Positions 23,352 to 32,334 of a DNA stretch of 64,000 bases are shown here, piece after piece. A model generated the notes under the pieces. That model was not told the origin of the DNA and did no database searches. It saw nothing but the letters and a program-made list of their open reading frames with translations. The position numbers and the translations under genes were made by a program. The stretch spans positions 578,437 through 642,436 of the forward strand of contig NZ_ML660019.1 of assembly GCF_007004645.1 (NCBI RefSeq). The letters run 5' to 3'. Source of the stretch: Aliiroseovarius halocynthiae. Its GTDB lineage: Bacteria; Pseudomonadota; Alphaproteobacteria; Rhodobacterales; Rhodobacteraceae. Position 1 is the first letter of the stretch, and each line of letters starts with the position of its first letter.

Positions 23352-26243
23352 TCAACTCTGGGTTTTCAAATCCGGAGGCGCCGACTCACCGCTTTGAAGT
23401 CGCGTTAGCTCTGTCCGTATATCACGGATGGAGTGGTCCCATTCGTGTTCACCGCAGGTTTCAGACAAATGTTCGGCTCGTTCAATCAATGCCTGCGCGG
23501 TCTCAAGATCTCCGTTCGCCAGATGTGCCTTTGCCAATGTCGCTGTATAGAAAGGTGCGTTGAGATCGGCCCCAATATTACTGGCTTTCTGTGTCAAAAT
23601 CTCAAGTGCCGCAGGTGCCTCGGATGTATCGCCCTGATAGATTAGTAGAATCGTTAACCAGACGCGCCCCATTAGCGACCAATATTGTGCTTTTTGGGCG
23701 TCTGCGATTTCGATCCCAGCCTCAACTTCCTGCACTGCAAGCTCCAAATGACCGCCTGCGAGCAGGGCCTGCCCCCCAAAAATGTGAATCCATGGGATCT
23801 GTGCGATTGCGCCGATCTCATCCAGATGTTCTTGTGCTTGCGCCATGGCCTCCAGCGCCCCATCAAGATTTCCCATCCGGCTGGCCACGTGCGCATCTGC
23901 GGAAAGCACGGAGGCCAAGGGGTCCGCGCCGAGCTCTAAGAATAGGCGACCGTGATCTTTCGTCCGATAAAATGCCTTCAGTTGTGCGCTGGCCTTAGCT
24001 GCCTTATCGAACTCACCAGCATAAAGCGCATACGCGGTTTCGTTCACAAGCCAAATGACCTTCAACTCATCATCGCCGTTCTGGGCCAGCTGGCGCATCA
24101 TGTCGACATATTCTGCACTTTCGTGCACACGACCATTGATGATGCGATGCGCAAACAATCCGTACAGCGCCGTCATGCGCTGGCGGTCGGTTCCTTCGGC
24201 AAAGGCGATGGCGTCTTCCAGCAACTGATAGCGCTCTAGCACAATCGGGTGCGAGAAACCCATGCGTTGCACAGTGGCGCTGGCCAGAAGCGACAGAACG
24301 GGCAAATATTCGGGGCGTGTAACCTTCTCGGGCGCGGCCTGATCTTCCATATCGGCGCGGGCTTGGTCCAGATAGGTCATAGACTGATCAAAGTTCACCG
24401 CCATCAGCATGTGAATGCCTGCGGCCATACAAGTGGCCGGCATTTGATCATGGTCACGCGCTGCAATCCGGTGGTCGGCCAATAGATGCGGGAAAGCCGC
24501 GCAGTAGGCTGGATCGTGAGTTTGCATGGCGTCGGCAAATGCCTTGTGCAGCTTACGACGCCTTTTGCCTGGTATCATCTCGTACGCCGCATCGCGAAGC
24601 AGGACGTGATCGAAGAACAGTCCACCATCCGCGTAAGGGTTAAAGATCCCGCGAATGGTCAGAACCCGCAGCTCATCTTCAAGGTTTGGGCGATCCGGTA
24701 GCAAATGCGCCACGCGTTCCGGGAGGAACACACGCCCAAGGACCGAGGCGCATTGGATCACATCGCGCAAGGGGCCAAAGCTGTTCAGAATGGCTTGGAA
24801 CGTTGCCTCGATTGTTTGCGGCAGCTGCTGTGCCCCATCATCCTTCCAGAATTGGCGGGCGTGGGTCGCGAGTGCGGACAGGAACAGAGGGTTGCCTTCA
24901 GCGGCTTCAATAATGCTTTTGCGCTTCGTGTCATCCAACTCTGGATAAGAAGCCAGCGCGTTTTGTGCAGCAGCATCGCTTAGCGGCGACAGGTGCACGG
25001 CTTCGATTTGGTTGCTCGTCAAAAGCGCGTCGATTTTCTCAGATGGGCGGCTGGTTACGACGACGCGAGTTGCACTACCTTCCTCGCCCAGCAATGCACG
25101 AAGCACGGCAATCGTATCATCATCGAACCAGTGTAGATCGTCGAAGGTCAGTGCGGCATTGCGTGATTGCGCCAACGCTCCAAGCGTGCGGGAGGTTAGG
25201 TCAATCCGTAGGGATTGAAGCTGTTCAGGTGTTAACAAAACGGGAGACGCGGATTGCAGACCCAAGGTTCCTGCCATGACCGATGCGTCTTGATCCGTCA
25301 CTGTAAGACCAATCGCCCGAAGTTGCGCCGCCAAGTCTGCTTGCGTTGACGTCTCGGTTAGACCCAGAGTGCGCTGAATGCTCTCGATCACTGGGAACAG
25401 CGCAGTTTGTTGCAGGTTCGCCCGCGCATCTATTCGGATGACGCCCCCGTCTTGGCGATTGCGGCTAAAGGCATTCAGCAACACCGTTTTTCCGATCCCT
25501 GCGGGCCCAATTAGCGCGTGCGCTCGCTGTGCGCCCTCCTGAAGCAGCGCAAGTTCCTTGTCGCGCTCAAGAAGCGCATCTGCGTCAGTATGGTCCTCCC
25601 GAAAGTGGAAGCCCGTCACTTCGATCAACTCGACAGGTTGGTCGATGCCTTTCAGCTTCTTGATGTCATGCGATGCTTCTTCAAGTTTCGCCAACCGCGA
25701 CAGAAACGACCTGGTCTGACCCGAGATCATGACACCGCCAGGTTTTGCCTGCTCCTGCAAGCGCGCGGCGCGGTTTACATACAGGCCAGTCAGTTGCGGG
25801 AACAGAGCGCCCTGTTGACCCACACGGCACATAATCTGCCCCGTGTCGATCCCAACACGCACCTGCAACCCGCTCACCCGTTCAGGCATGGCTTTGGCAA
25901 TTGACAAACCTGAGGCAATTGCAGACAGCGCTGAATCTTCACCATCGTGATCCAGCCCGAAACAGGATAACACCCCGTCGCCATAGCGTTGCAGGACGTG
26001 ACCACGGTAAGTCTCGACCGTTTCGTTTACTTGCTGGTGAAAGGCAGCAATGCTGTCGTCATAGGCTTCAAGTTCGTTTGAATTGGCGAATGCCGTCGAC
26101 CCGACAAGGTCAATGAATTGTATGGTCAGGATGCGCAGCTCGGGGTTGTCATCCGCGGTCACGACCTCGGTCCCGCAAAAGCTGCAAAACCGGGCGTTTT
26201 CATGCAGCGGTTCACCGCATGACATACAATTCATTGCCTGCAT
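23352..26243 (-). CDS. zinc-ribbon, class III cyclase, AAA ATPase and TPR regulator
   Basis: 963 residues from ATG 26243 (GAGG 6 bases upstream; the open frame reaches further into the preceding gene). Order: a zinc ribbon (C6-x2-C9...C20-x2-C23), a class III nucleotidyl cyclase domain (about 37-200) with metal Asp45 in FIDLVGSTA and Asp89 in RYGDGV, an AAA-type ATPase with P-loop GPAGIGKT (246-253) and TFDDLHWFDDD, and a long TPR-like helical C-terminus. The usual substrate-choosing Lys before GDG is Gln85. It follows the oxidoreductase gene by 2 bases. It may make cAMP or only sense nucleotides. Confidence 0.85.
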   Translation of the reverse strand: MQAMNCMSCGEPLHENARFCSFCGTEVVTADDNPELRILTIQFIDLVGSTAFANSNELEAYDDSIAAFHQQVNETVETYRGHVLQRYGDGVLSCFGLDHDGEDSALSAIASGLSIAKAMPERVSGLQVRVGIDTGQIMCRVGQQGALFPQLTGLYVNRAARLQEQAKPGGVMISGQTRSFLSRLAKLEEASHDIKKLKGIDQPVELIEVTGFHFREDHTDADALLERDKELALLQEGAQRAHALIGPAGIGKTVLLNAFSRNRQDGGVIRIDARANLQQTALFPVIESIQRTLGLTETSTQADLAAQLRAIGLTVTDQDASVMAGTLGLQSASPVLLTPEQLQSLRIDLTSRTLGALAQSRNAALTFDDLHWFDDDTIAVLRALLGEEGSATRVVVTSRPSEKIDALLTSNQIEAVHLSPLSDAAAQNALASYPELDDTKRKSIIEAAEGNPLFLSALATHARQFWKDDGAQQLPQTIEATFQAILNSFGPLRDVIQCASVLGRVFLPERVAHLLPDRPNLEDELRVLTIRGIFNPYADGGLFFDHVLLRDAAYEMIPGKRRRKLHKAFADAMQTHDPAYCAAFPHLLADHRIAARDHDQMPATCMAAGIHMLMAVNFDQSMTYLDQARADMEDQAAPEKVTRPEYLPVLSLLASATVQRMGFSHPIVLERYQLLEDAIAFAEGTDRQRMTALYGLFAHRIINGRVHESAEYVDMMRQLAQNGDDELKVIWLVNETAYALYAGEFDKAAKASAQLKAFYRTKDHGRLFLELGADPLASVLSADAHVASRMGNLDGALEAMAQAQEHLDEIGAIAQIPWIHIFGGQALLAGGHLELAVQEVEAGIEIADAQKAQYWSLMGRVWLTILLIYQGDTSEAPAALEILTQKASNIGADLNAPFYTATLAKAHLANGDLETAQALIERAEHLSETCGEHEWDHSIRDIRTELTRLQSGESAPPDLKTQS

Positions 26244-26245
26244 TC

Positions 26246-29164
26246 TTACCTCATCGACTTTTGACGCACCCACTCCCTTGCCATAGCAGCATGACGCACT
26301 CGTTTCGAGTCCAATGGGTTGGTCATCGCCCAAGAGCACCAAATCCGGAATGCACCGGGAAGGCGGTCGCCAGTCTGCAACTGAAGCGGTGCTGCGTCAA
26401 ACGTTGTTGTTGGAAAACCCTGCGGATCCGGGTCTTTTACGTGGATTTGGGCAGATACGGGCGCGACATAGGCGCGGTCCAGCTGCAGATCAAAGGCATT
26501 ATAGAGCATTCGCCCAGAGATGTTGCGCGTGACGAAAGTCATGTTCAGAAGGTTTGAAATAGCTCCCTGCGCCGGATGGCCAGGCAGGGGATCTGGATCC
26601 ATATGCTGTTGGAAACAGGCGTCAATCTTCATGCCTCGCGGCCCCGAAGCCTTGAAACGCGTGTTCTCAAGCTTGATGTCGGACCAGACTTTGGGCATCG
26701 CATAGAACACCTTGCCCGCCATGATCGCAGAGTTGCTGTTGACGTAAAGCCTGCGCGGATAAAGCAGCGGTGCCTGCCGGGCTTCGGCTGTGCGGGTATA
26801 GGGGATCGCGAAAGTGGCTTCTCCATAAGGTGACATTGCCAGGAAGTCTGGAATGAATGATCCCCGGACGTCGTGATAACTGCAAAAGGACATCCCAACC
26901 GGATGAGATCCGGGGCGGGTCAAAGGGCTGGGGGCCAGCTCGATCCCCGGCGGCAGCATGGCCTGCACTTCGGCGCGGGGCATTTCGTAGAAAACAAAGA
27001 CGCCGGACATCTCTCCGCGTGCGAAAAATGGGGTCAGCGGCCATTTCGCACCCGAGATCGAGTTCGTTTCGAACATCGCTTTTTCAGTGGCCGTTTCCTC
27101 GCGTGCGATGTCATTGGCGCCGACATTCAAAAGTGTTTCACCAGTGACGGCCGAGGCGCAGGCGATCCCCGACATGGTTGCACCCTCCACGCAGCCAGCG
27201 TTTAGTCCGCAGCGTGTCCAATCGCCCGCCAGGTACAAGTTCGCAAAGCCGCTTTGCGAGGGGGCAAGCCGGTGGTACACGCTGTTCGTGACCGACAGGA
27301 CATAGCGCTCGGATCCGAACATGTTCACGCGGGAATAGATCCCCGACTCCTCTCCTTCATGCAGCAGGCCGCGATCAAACTTTCCGTCCTTTTCTGCACC
27401 GGGCCATAACTTGACCAGATCCTTGTCCATCCACTTGTGGAAACTGTCGCGGAATTCGTGCAGGTCTTCCCCATCCGGTGCGGGCGAGCAGAAATAGGCG
27501 ATCGAGCTTGGCTTGTCGCTGCCCCATTTTTCGTGCGGGATCAGGTGAGTCATATCGGCCCATGTATCCAACGGCTCGGCAAAGCCGGTGATGACCGTTC
27601 GCATCGGGGAAGCGGGCAGAGATTTTTGCGAGTTGTGCGCTTTCACGCGTTTCTCCCAGCCCATCTGTTTTGGCGTCTTGTTCAGCCACAGCTGCAGCGC
27701 GTGGGTTGGAACAGTTTTCACGCGATCCAACATGTTGCGCCAACGCTCGGATGCGATTGACAGCTCTTGCGACATATATGGCAGTGATCCGATGGATGCG
27801 CCAAGGATCACAAGGTCGAAATCCTCGCCGTGGTTGAGCGTATATTCTTCGCCCTTTGGTGGCGTGCGCTCGCTTTCGAAGTTGACGCCGCTGTCTTTCA
27901 GATGCGCGCCGTCGACCAGCTGATCCCAAAGCGGCTCTGACGGCCAGCTGGGCAAACCGTCCACATCGACCAAGGGGTCATAGCTGCCGGATTTCACCTT
28001 GGCCTGACGGACCATGCTGATGCGATCGATATGCGTGCGGTCGTGATCCAAATGCAGATTGCGCGCGGCGTTAAAGAATTCGAATTTCACGCCTAGTTCT
28101 TTCAAAACAAGGTAATAAGGTCCAAAGATCGTATCCCCCATCCCGGCCTGCATCTTGTGAAAAATCGCTTTGGAATAGGTGAAAATCAGGCGTGTCATCG
28201 CGCGTAGTGCAGTGCCCGCGCCGACGTCACCTTGCCGTTCTGTATTCCCCATGGGGAAGCCGAAGACAAAGTCATAGCAGCCACGGATTGCCACCCATTT
28301 CAACGCCTGATCGCCTGCACCATTCATACGCAGCCAGTCGGTGAACTCCCACTGGTCCAACACGTCATAGCCATTGGTGAACGTGTCCGAACTGACCATG
28401 CCATGCATATAAGCCAGCCCGATGTCCAATAGGAACAGTCCCCGCCGCACGCTATCGCGCGCTAGATTTTCTGGTGTTTGCTGGCTGTGGATTTCCGCCT
28501 GAGCTTCCTCGATCACCTCAATCAGAATGTTTGTGTTGCCTGGCCCCACTGGCAATCCGGCGCCGGGCAGTGCTTTTAGTTGCGACAGGATGTTTTCGTG
28601 CAGATCAAGAAGCCCATCCGGCACCTCAATCCCTAAAGGGCCATCCGCGCCCCCCTCAAGCTCGCCCCGGCGCAGGAATTCCACAATGATTTGCAGGATT
28701 CGCATCATCATCTCGAAAGGCGAGGGGACCTTGGTTTCGCTTCCGGGCACCTCATCATTCTCAGGCAGGTCGACCACCCACGGGCGCCAAGGGTTTTCAT
28801 CCGGATCGTCTGTGGGCACGTTTTCCGCAAGAAACAGATGCGATAGGGGCTTGAAAGCTTTGTCCATTGTCCCCAACGGATCGCTTTTCTTCCGCAACCC
28901 AAGCTCGACCATCTGCTCATAGCAACGACGCATGTTGCGAAAGGCGTTTTGGTAAAATCCGGCCCAAATATGCAGGCCATGCTCTTCAATACGTTGTCCG
29001 AACTCGGCGTTACGTCCGCTGGCCCCCTTTCCGCCCGTCCGCCAGCCGAGCTGATAAACGGTTATGTCGTATTTTTTGTCCCAATCTTTAGTTTGCGTAA
29101 TTGCGTAGACGGCTGTCATCGCCCCCACACCGCCGCCAATCACGGCGATTTTCTTCTTTTCCAT
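26246..29164 (-). CDS. FAD amine-oxidase-like protein fused to acetoacetate decarboxylase-like domain
   Basis: 972 residues. Residues 1-690 are an FAD-dependent oxidoreductase of the amine oxidase/phytoene desaturase type: dinucleotide motif AVIGGGVGAMTAVYAI, GWRTGGKGASGRN, and the C-terminal FAD motif LYLAGDWTRCGLNAGCVEGA. From about residue 697 (MFETNSISGAKWPLTPFF) the sequence changes to an acetoacetate decarboxylase-like fold (FVFYEMPRAEVQAMLPPGIE); K825 in AMPKVW aligns with the Schiff-base Lys of the YPKK motif, whereas the neighbouring Lys is Val. The cyclase gene follows after 2 bases. Substrates are unknown. Confidence 0.8.
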   Translation of the reverse strand: MEKKKIAVIGGGVGAMTAVYAITQTKDWDKKYDITVYQLGWRTGGKGASGRNAEFGQRIEEHGLHIWAGFYQNAFRNMRRCYEQMVELGLRKKSDPLGTMDKAFKPLSHLFLAENVPTDDPDENPWRPWVVDLPENDEVPGSETKVPSPFEMMMRILQIIVEFLRRGELEGGADGPLGIEVPDGLLDLHENILSQLKALPGAGLPVGPGNTNILIEVIEEAQAEIHSQQTPENLARDSVRRGLFLLDIGLAYMHGMVSSDTFTNGYDVLDQWEFTDWLRMNGAGDQALKWVAIRGCYDFVFGFPMGNTERQGDVGAGTALRAMTRLIFTYSKAIFHKMQAGMGDTIFGPYYLVLKELGVKFEFFNAARNLHLDHDRTHIDRISMVRQAKVKSGSYDPLVDVDGLPSWPSEPLWDQLVDGAHLKDSGVNFESERTPPKGEEYTLNHGEDFDLVILGASIGSLPYMSQELSIASERWRNMLDRVKTVPTHALQLWLNKTPKQMGWEKRVKAHNSQKSLPASPMRTVITGFAEPLDTWADMTHLIPHEKWGSDKPSSIAYFCSPAPDGEDLHEFRDSFHKWMDKDLVKLWPGAEKDGKFDRGLLHEGEESGIYSRVNMFGSERYVLSVTNSVYHRLAPSQSGFANLYLAGDWTRCGLNAGCVEGATMSGIACASAVTGETLLNVGANDIAREETATEKAMFETNSISGAKWPLTPFFARGEMSGVFVFYEMPRAEVQAMLPPGIELAPSPLTRPGSHPVGMSFCSYHDVRGSFIPDFLAMSPYGEATFAIPYTRTAEARQAPLLYPRRLYVNSNSAIMAGKVFYAMPKVWSDIKLENTRFKASGPRGMKIDACFQQHMDPDPLPGHPAQGAISNLLNMTFVTRNISGRMLYNAFDLQLDRAYVAPVSAQIHVKDPDPQGFPTTTFDAAPLQLQTGDRLPGAFRIWCSWAMTNPLDSKRVRHAAMAREWVRQKSMR

Positions 29165-29657
29165 CCCAGGTCCTCAAAATTATGTTTCTCAATCTGATAG
29201 CTAGAAATTGCTGATCATCGTTAACCATAGCCTAGCATTGCCGATGAGCGGTGATCCGCCAACATGGATCATTCCAAAATGAGCCTTATCGACGAAGTTT
29301 TTGCAGTTTGATCGCTAAAAGGAAGTGACATTATCTGGATTTCTATTGGGACAGGGCTGTCGCCTGATAGTTTTCGTCCCTGGGGACTTGTTCTGCGTGA
29401 GAATTTGGGTTGTGCAAATGTAGCCCTTGGGGGCGCATTGCGGCCACAGTTGCGATTCATTCAAGCCCCTTGCAGAGCGTTGAGTTGCTTTTGGCCCCCC
29501 CGTGTCGGTGCGGATTGCGGATTTTCGCTGCAGCGTAAGGATAGTCTGCGCCGGGCTGTCGCGATATCAAGTCCATGCAGCTATTGAATGTGTTGGTAGC
29601 GGCATGGCAAAGGCCCAACGCTTCGAACGTTCTCCATGTGATTGCGTTCCTATTCGC
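29165..29657. other. 493-base intergenic region, nothing recognised
   Basis: Upstream of the oxidoreductase operon (minus strand) and downstream of the WYL regulator. It should hold the promoter of the oxidoreductase-cyclase operon. Open frames here are short, lack ribosome sites and encode nothing I recognise. Composition is somewhat AT-richer than the genes around it. Confidence 0.4.
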
Positions 29658-30392
29658 TTATCGGAATAGATCACTACTCATCACTGAGGGCTGGAAGGAA
29701 GTAATAGGCATCAACTTAAATGGCGTGCCGTCGCGTTGTGCGGACAGAATGCGGTCACAGCGAAAGGTCCTGGGACCATCGGTTAACGCGTCAAAGGCGA
29801 CCACGTACCAGACAGGATACTTGAGCAAAAGATAATGTGGCGCGATCTGTCGGGTGGATTGCCGCCCGTCCTCACGTTGGTATCGGATCGTCAAATTCTC
29901 CTGATCGACAAATGCTTGATGGAGCGTCTGGCTGATCCGCTTGGGTGGTGCAGTAACGCCTGACTGCACATAGATGGATGCGGTGACACCAATCAGGATA
30001 CGGGACTTTAGGCGGTTGATCTTATCCCGTTTTGCGGGCGCGAACGAGGCTTCAAGTTGTCGTTTCACTGATCCCAAATTGGCCAGGAATATTGGCGAGT
30101 TCATACGCTCAGCCACGGCAATGCTGATCAGCAAATCAACCGCTTCGGCATAGGACAGGTTCATGCGACCAACGCCCCAGCGCTGATCAAGCCGCACACC
30201 GCCGCCACGCCCGCGATCCGCGTCGATCTGCATGCCTTGCTCGCGCATCAGCGCCAGATCCCGGGTGATCGTTCGCACGCTGACCCCGTGCTGTCGCGCC
30301 AGATCAGCCACTGTACAATGCACATCCTGCTTCAGCTGTGCCGCCAGAAGATCAATCCGCTTTAGTCGTTCCTGTGCATTTGTCCGTGCCAT
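29658..30392 (-). CDS. HTH-WYL transcriptional regulator (YafY/DeoR-like)
   Basis: 244 residues: an N-terminal HTH_11 helix-turn-helix (VADLARQHGVSVRTITRDLA) with the RGRGGGVRL wing, then a WYL domain (LTIRYQREDGRQSTRQIAPH, then YPVWYVVAFDALTDGPRTFR). WYL proteins bind ligands or nucleic acid and mostly repress. It is divergent from a VOC gene across 84 bases, so it probably controls that gene. The WYL triad itself reads WYV here. Confidence 0.9.
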   Translation of the reverse strand: MARTNAQERLKRIDLLAAQLKQDVHCTVADLARQHGVSVRTITRDLALMREQGMQIDADRGRGGGVRLDQRWGVGRMNLSYAEAVDLLISIAVAERMNSPIFLANLGSVKRQLEASFAPAKRDKINRLKSRILIGVTASIYVQSGVTAPPKRISQTLHQAFVDQENLTIRYQREDGRQSTRQIAPHYLLLKYPVWYVVAFDALTDGPRTFRCDRILSAQRDGTPFKLMPITSFQPSVMSSDLFR

Positions 30393-30476
30393 CGAACAAA
30401 TAGGACATAAAATGGCGTATTAATCAATAAGAGGGTGAGGAACCAAAACCTGAATCTAAAATATGGAGATCACCCA

Positions 30477-30833
30477 ATGAAAATGAACTACTTCGTCGTC
30501 GGAACGAACGATATGGATGCGGCAAAGAGCTTCTACAATGCGTTGTTTGACAGATCCGGGCTTCAGTGCCTGTCTCCCTCGGATCGGATGACCTATTGGG
30601 TCGGCGAGGAATTCGCCTTTGCCGCAGCAATTCCCTTTAACAAGAAGAGCGCCACAATCGGAAACGGCATGATGGTTGGGTTTAACGTCGGGAACGCAGA
30701 TGAGGTCATTCGGATGCATGCGTTGGCAATCGACCTTGGGGGCACGTGCGAAGGCAAGCCGGGGCAACGTGGGCCGCGGTTCTCGGCTTATGTACGGGAT
30801 CTGGACGGGAACAAGCTGTGCTTCTCGGACTAA
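30477..30833 (+). CDS. VOC (glyoxalase/bleomycin resistance) family protein
   Basis: 118 residues from ATG 30477 (GGAG 9 bases upstream) with the two-repeat VOC fold: MNYFVVGTNDMDAAKSFYNA and the C-terminal GPRFSAYVRDLDGNKLCF. It resembles small glyoxalase-like proteins often controlled by a divergent regulator. Metal ligands cannot be assigned with certainty. The substrate is unknown. Confidence 0.87.
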   Translation: MKMNYFVVGTNDMDAAKSFYNALFDRSGLQCLSPSDRMTYWVGEEFAFAAAIPFNKKSATIGNGMMVGFNVGNADEVIRMHALAIDLGGTCEGKPGQRGPRFSAYVRDLDGNKLCFSD

Positions 30834-30876
30834 GCGGGTAGGGGATTGGCATTCAGCATGCCGTGCCCGAAATAGA

Positions 30877-30904
30877 AACGGCCCCGCATCCTTGCGAGGC
30901 CGTT
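30877..30904. terminator. bidirectional hairpin terminator between VOC gene and lysC
   Basis: A 12-base stem (AACGGCCCCGCA 30877-30888, TGCGAGGCCGTT 30893-30904, one G-U type or A-C mismatch depending on strand) with a 4-base loop, between the convergent genes. Read on the minus strand it is a good stem for lysC, with a modest T-rich tail. Confidence 0.7.
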
Positions 30905-30932
30905 CAAATTTCCAATCGTAAGCCTGTTTCGC

Positions 30933-32168
30933 TTACGCTTTTTCCAGCTCGAACGCATCGTGCAGCGCCTGCACGGCAAGTTCCATATACTTACGATCGA
31001 TCAGGACCGAGATTTTGATTTCCGAGGTGGTGATAACTTTGATGTTCACGCCTTCATTGGAAAGCACCTCGAACATCTTGGCCGCGATACCAGCCTGCGA
31101 CCGCATTCCGATGCCCACGATCGAGACCTTGGCCACATCCTGATCTGCCACGATGTCGTGGAAGTTGATGTCGCCAGCGTCCTTTGCATCCGTCATGGCT
31201 TTCTGCGCGCGTGCGACCTGATCCACAGGGCACGAGAAGGTCATATCCGTGCGACCCTCTTCCGAGATGTTCTGTACGATCATATCCACGTTTACGCCTG
31301 CTTCCGCCAACGGGCTGAAGATGGCGGACGCGATGCCGGGGCGGTCGGCCACCGAGATCAGGGTCATTTTCGCTTCGTCGCGGCTGTATGCGACGCCAGA
31401 AACTACATTGCTTTCCACGATATCCTCCTCGTCGCAGACCAAGGTGCCTGCTTCCGGGTCATATTCTTCGAAACTGCTCAGAACCCGCAGTTTCACCTTA
31501 TAGCGCATTGCCAGCTCGACCGAGCGGGTTTGCAGAACCTTCGCACCAAGCGATGCCAGCTCCAGCATTTCCTCGAACGCGATCTTGTCCAGCTTGCGTG
31601 CTTTGTCCGAGATGCGCGGGTCGGTCGTATAGACGCCGTCAACGTCGGTATAAATATCGCAGCGTTCCGCATCGAAGGCAGCGGCAAAGGCCACGGCGGT
31701 GGTGTCCGACCCGCCACGTCCCAGCGTGGTGATCCGGCCATCATCTGCAATGCCCTGAAAGCCCGCCACGACCGCAACACGCATGCCTTCGCCGAACTTG
31801 GCTTTGATGTTGTCTGATGGGATCTCTTCAATCCGGGCGGCCGAGTGTACGCCCGTGGTTTTCACCGGAACCTGCCAGCCCTGCCAACTGCGTGCAGGAA
31901 TATCCATTTCCTGCAAACGCAGCGCCATCAGCCCTGCGGTCACCTGCTCGCCCGAGCTGACAACGGCGTCATATTCACGCGCGTCATAAAGATGCGAGGT
32001 CTCGTTCACCCAGCCCACCAGCTCGTTGGTCTTGCCCGCCATGGCCGAGACGATGACGATCACGTCATAGCCATTTGCCACCTCACGCGCGACCCGCTTG
32101 GATGCTCGTGCAATACGATCCAGATTGGCGACCGACGTGCCACCGAATTTCATCACCAGAATTGGCAT
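30933..32168 (-). CDS. lysC: aspartate kinase
   Basis: 411 residues from ATG 32168; a frame extension to 32261 has no support. It has the kinase motif VMKFGGTSVANLDRIA, the Asp/ATP-site SGEQVTAGLMALRLQ and ITTLGRGGSDTTAVAFA, and two C-terminal ACT domains (MTLISVADRPGIASAIFSPL; VSIVGIGMRSQAGIAAKMF) that allow feedback inhibition by lysine or threonine. It starts the aspartate family of amino acids. Single-gene unit with its own terminator. Confidence 0.97.
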   Translation of the reverse strand: MPILVMKFGGTSVANLDRIARASKRVAREVANGYDVIVIVSAMAGKTNELVGWVNETSHLYDAREYDAVVSSGEQVTAGLMALRLQEMDIPARSWQGWQVPVKTTGVHSAARIEEIPSDNIKAKFGEGMRVAVVAGFQGIADDGRITTLGRGGSDTTAVAFAAAFDAERCDIYTDVDGVYTTDPRISDKARKLDKIAFEEMLELASLGAKVLQTRSVELAMRYKVKLRVLSSFEEYDPEAGTLVCDEEDIVESNVVSGVAYSRDEAKMTLISVADRPGIASAIFSPLAEAGVNVDMIVQNISEEGRTDMTFSCPVDQVARAQKAMTDAKDAGDINFHDIVADQDVAKVSIVGIGMRSQAGIAAKMFEVLSNEGVNIKVITTSEIKISVLIDRKYMELAVQALHDAFELEKA

Positions 32169-32299
32169 GGAACCCCATCCCTTTCTATAAGTCCGGCTTC
32201 TCTTACGCAGGAAGGACCGAAAGGGCAAGGGCGGAAGGGGTCTGCGATAGTTTCCTATCACCCAACCCGCATTTTCTTGTCACAAATATCCCGGGGTGA

Positions 32300-32329
32300 G
32301 CCCGATACGGGCGAGGGGCAGCGCCCCTC
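32300..32329. repeat. double palindromic element (two hairpins in tandem)
   Basis: GCCCG-ATA-CGGGC (32300-32312) is followed directly by GAGGGGC-AGC-GCCCCTC (32313-32329). It lies 6 bases past the SDR stop codon, so it could stabilise or end that transcript; there is no T-run. The GAGGGGCAGCGCCCCTC shape is one I associate with intergenic palindromes in this family, though I cannot count copies here. Confidence 0.55.
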
Positions 32330-32334
32330 AACGT

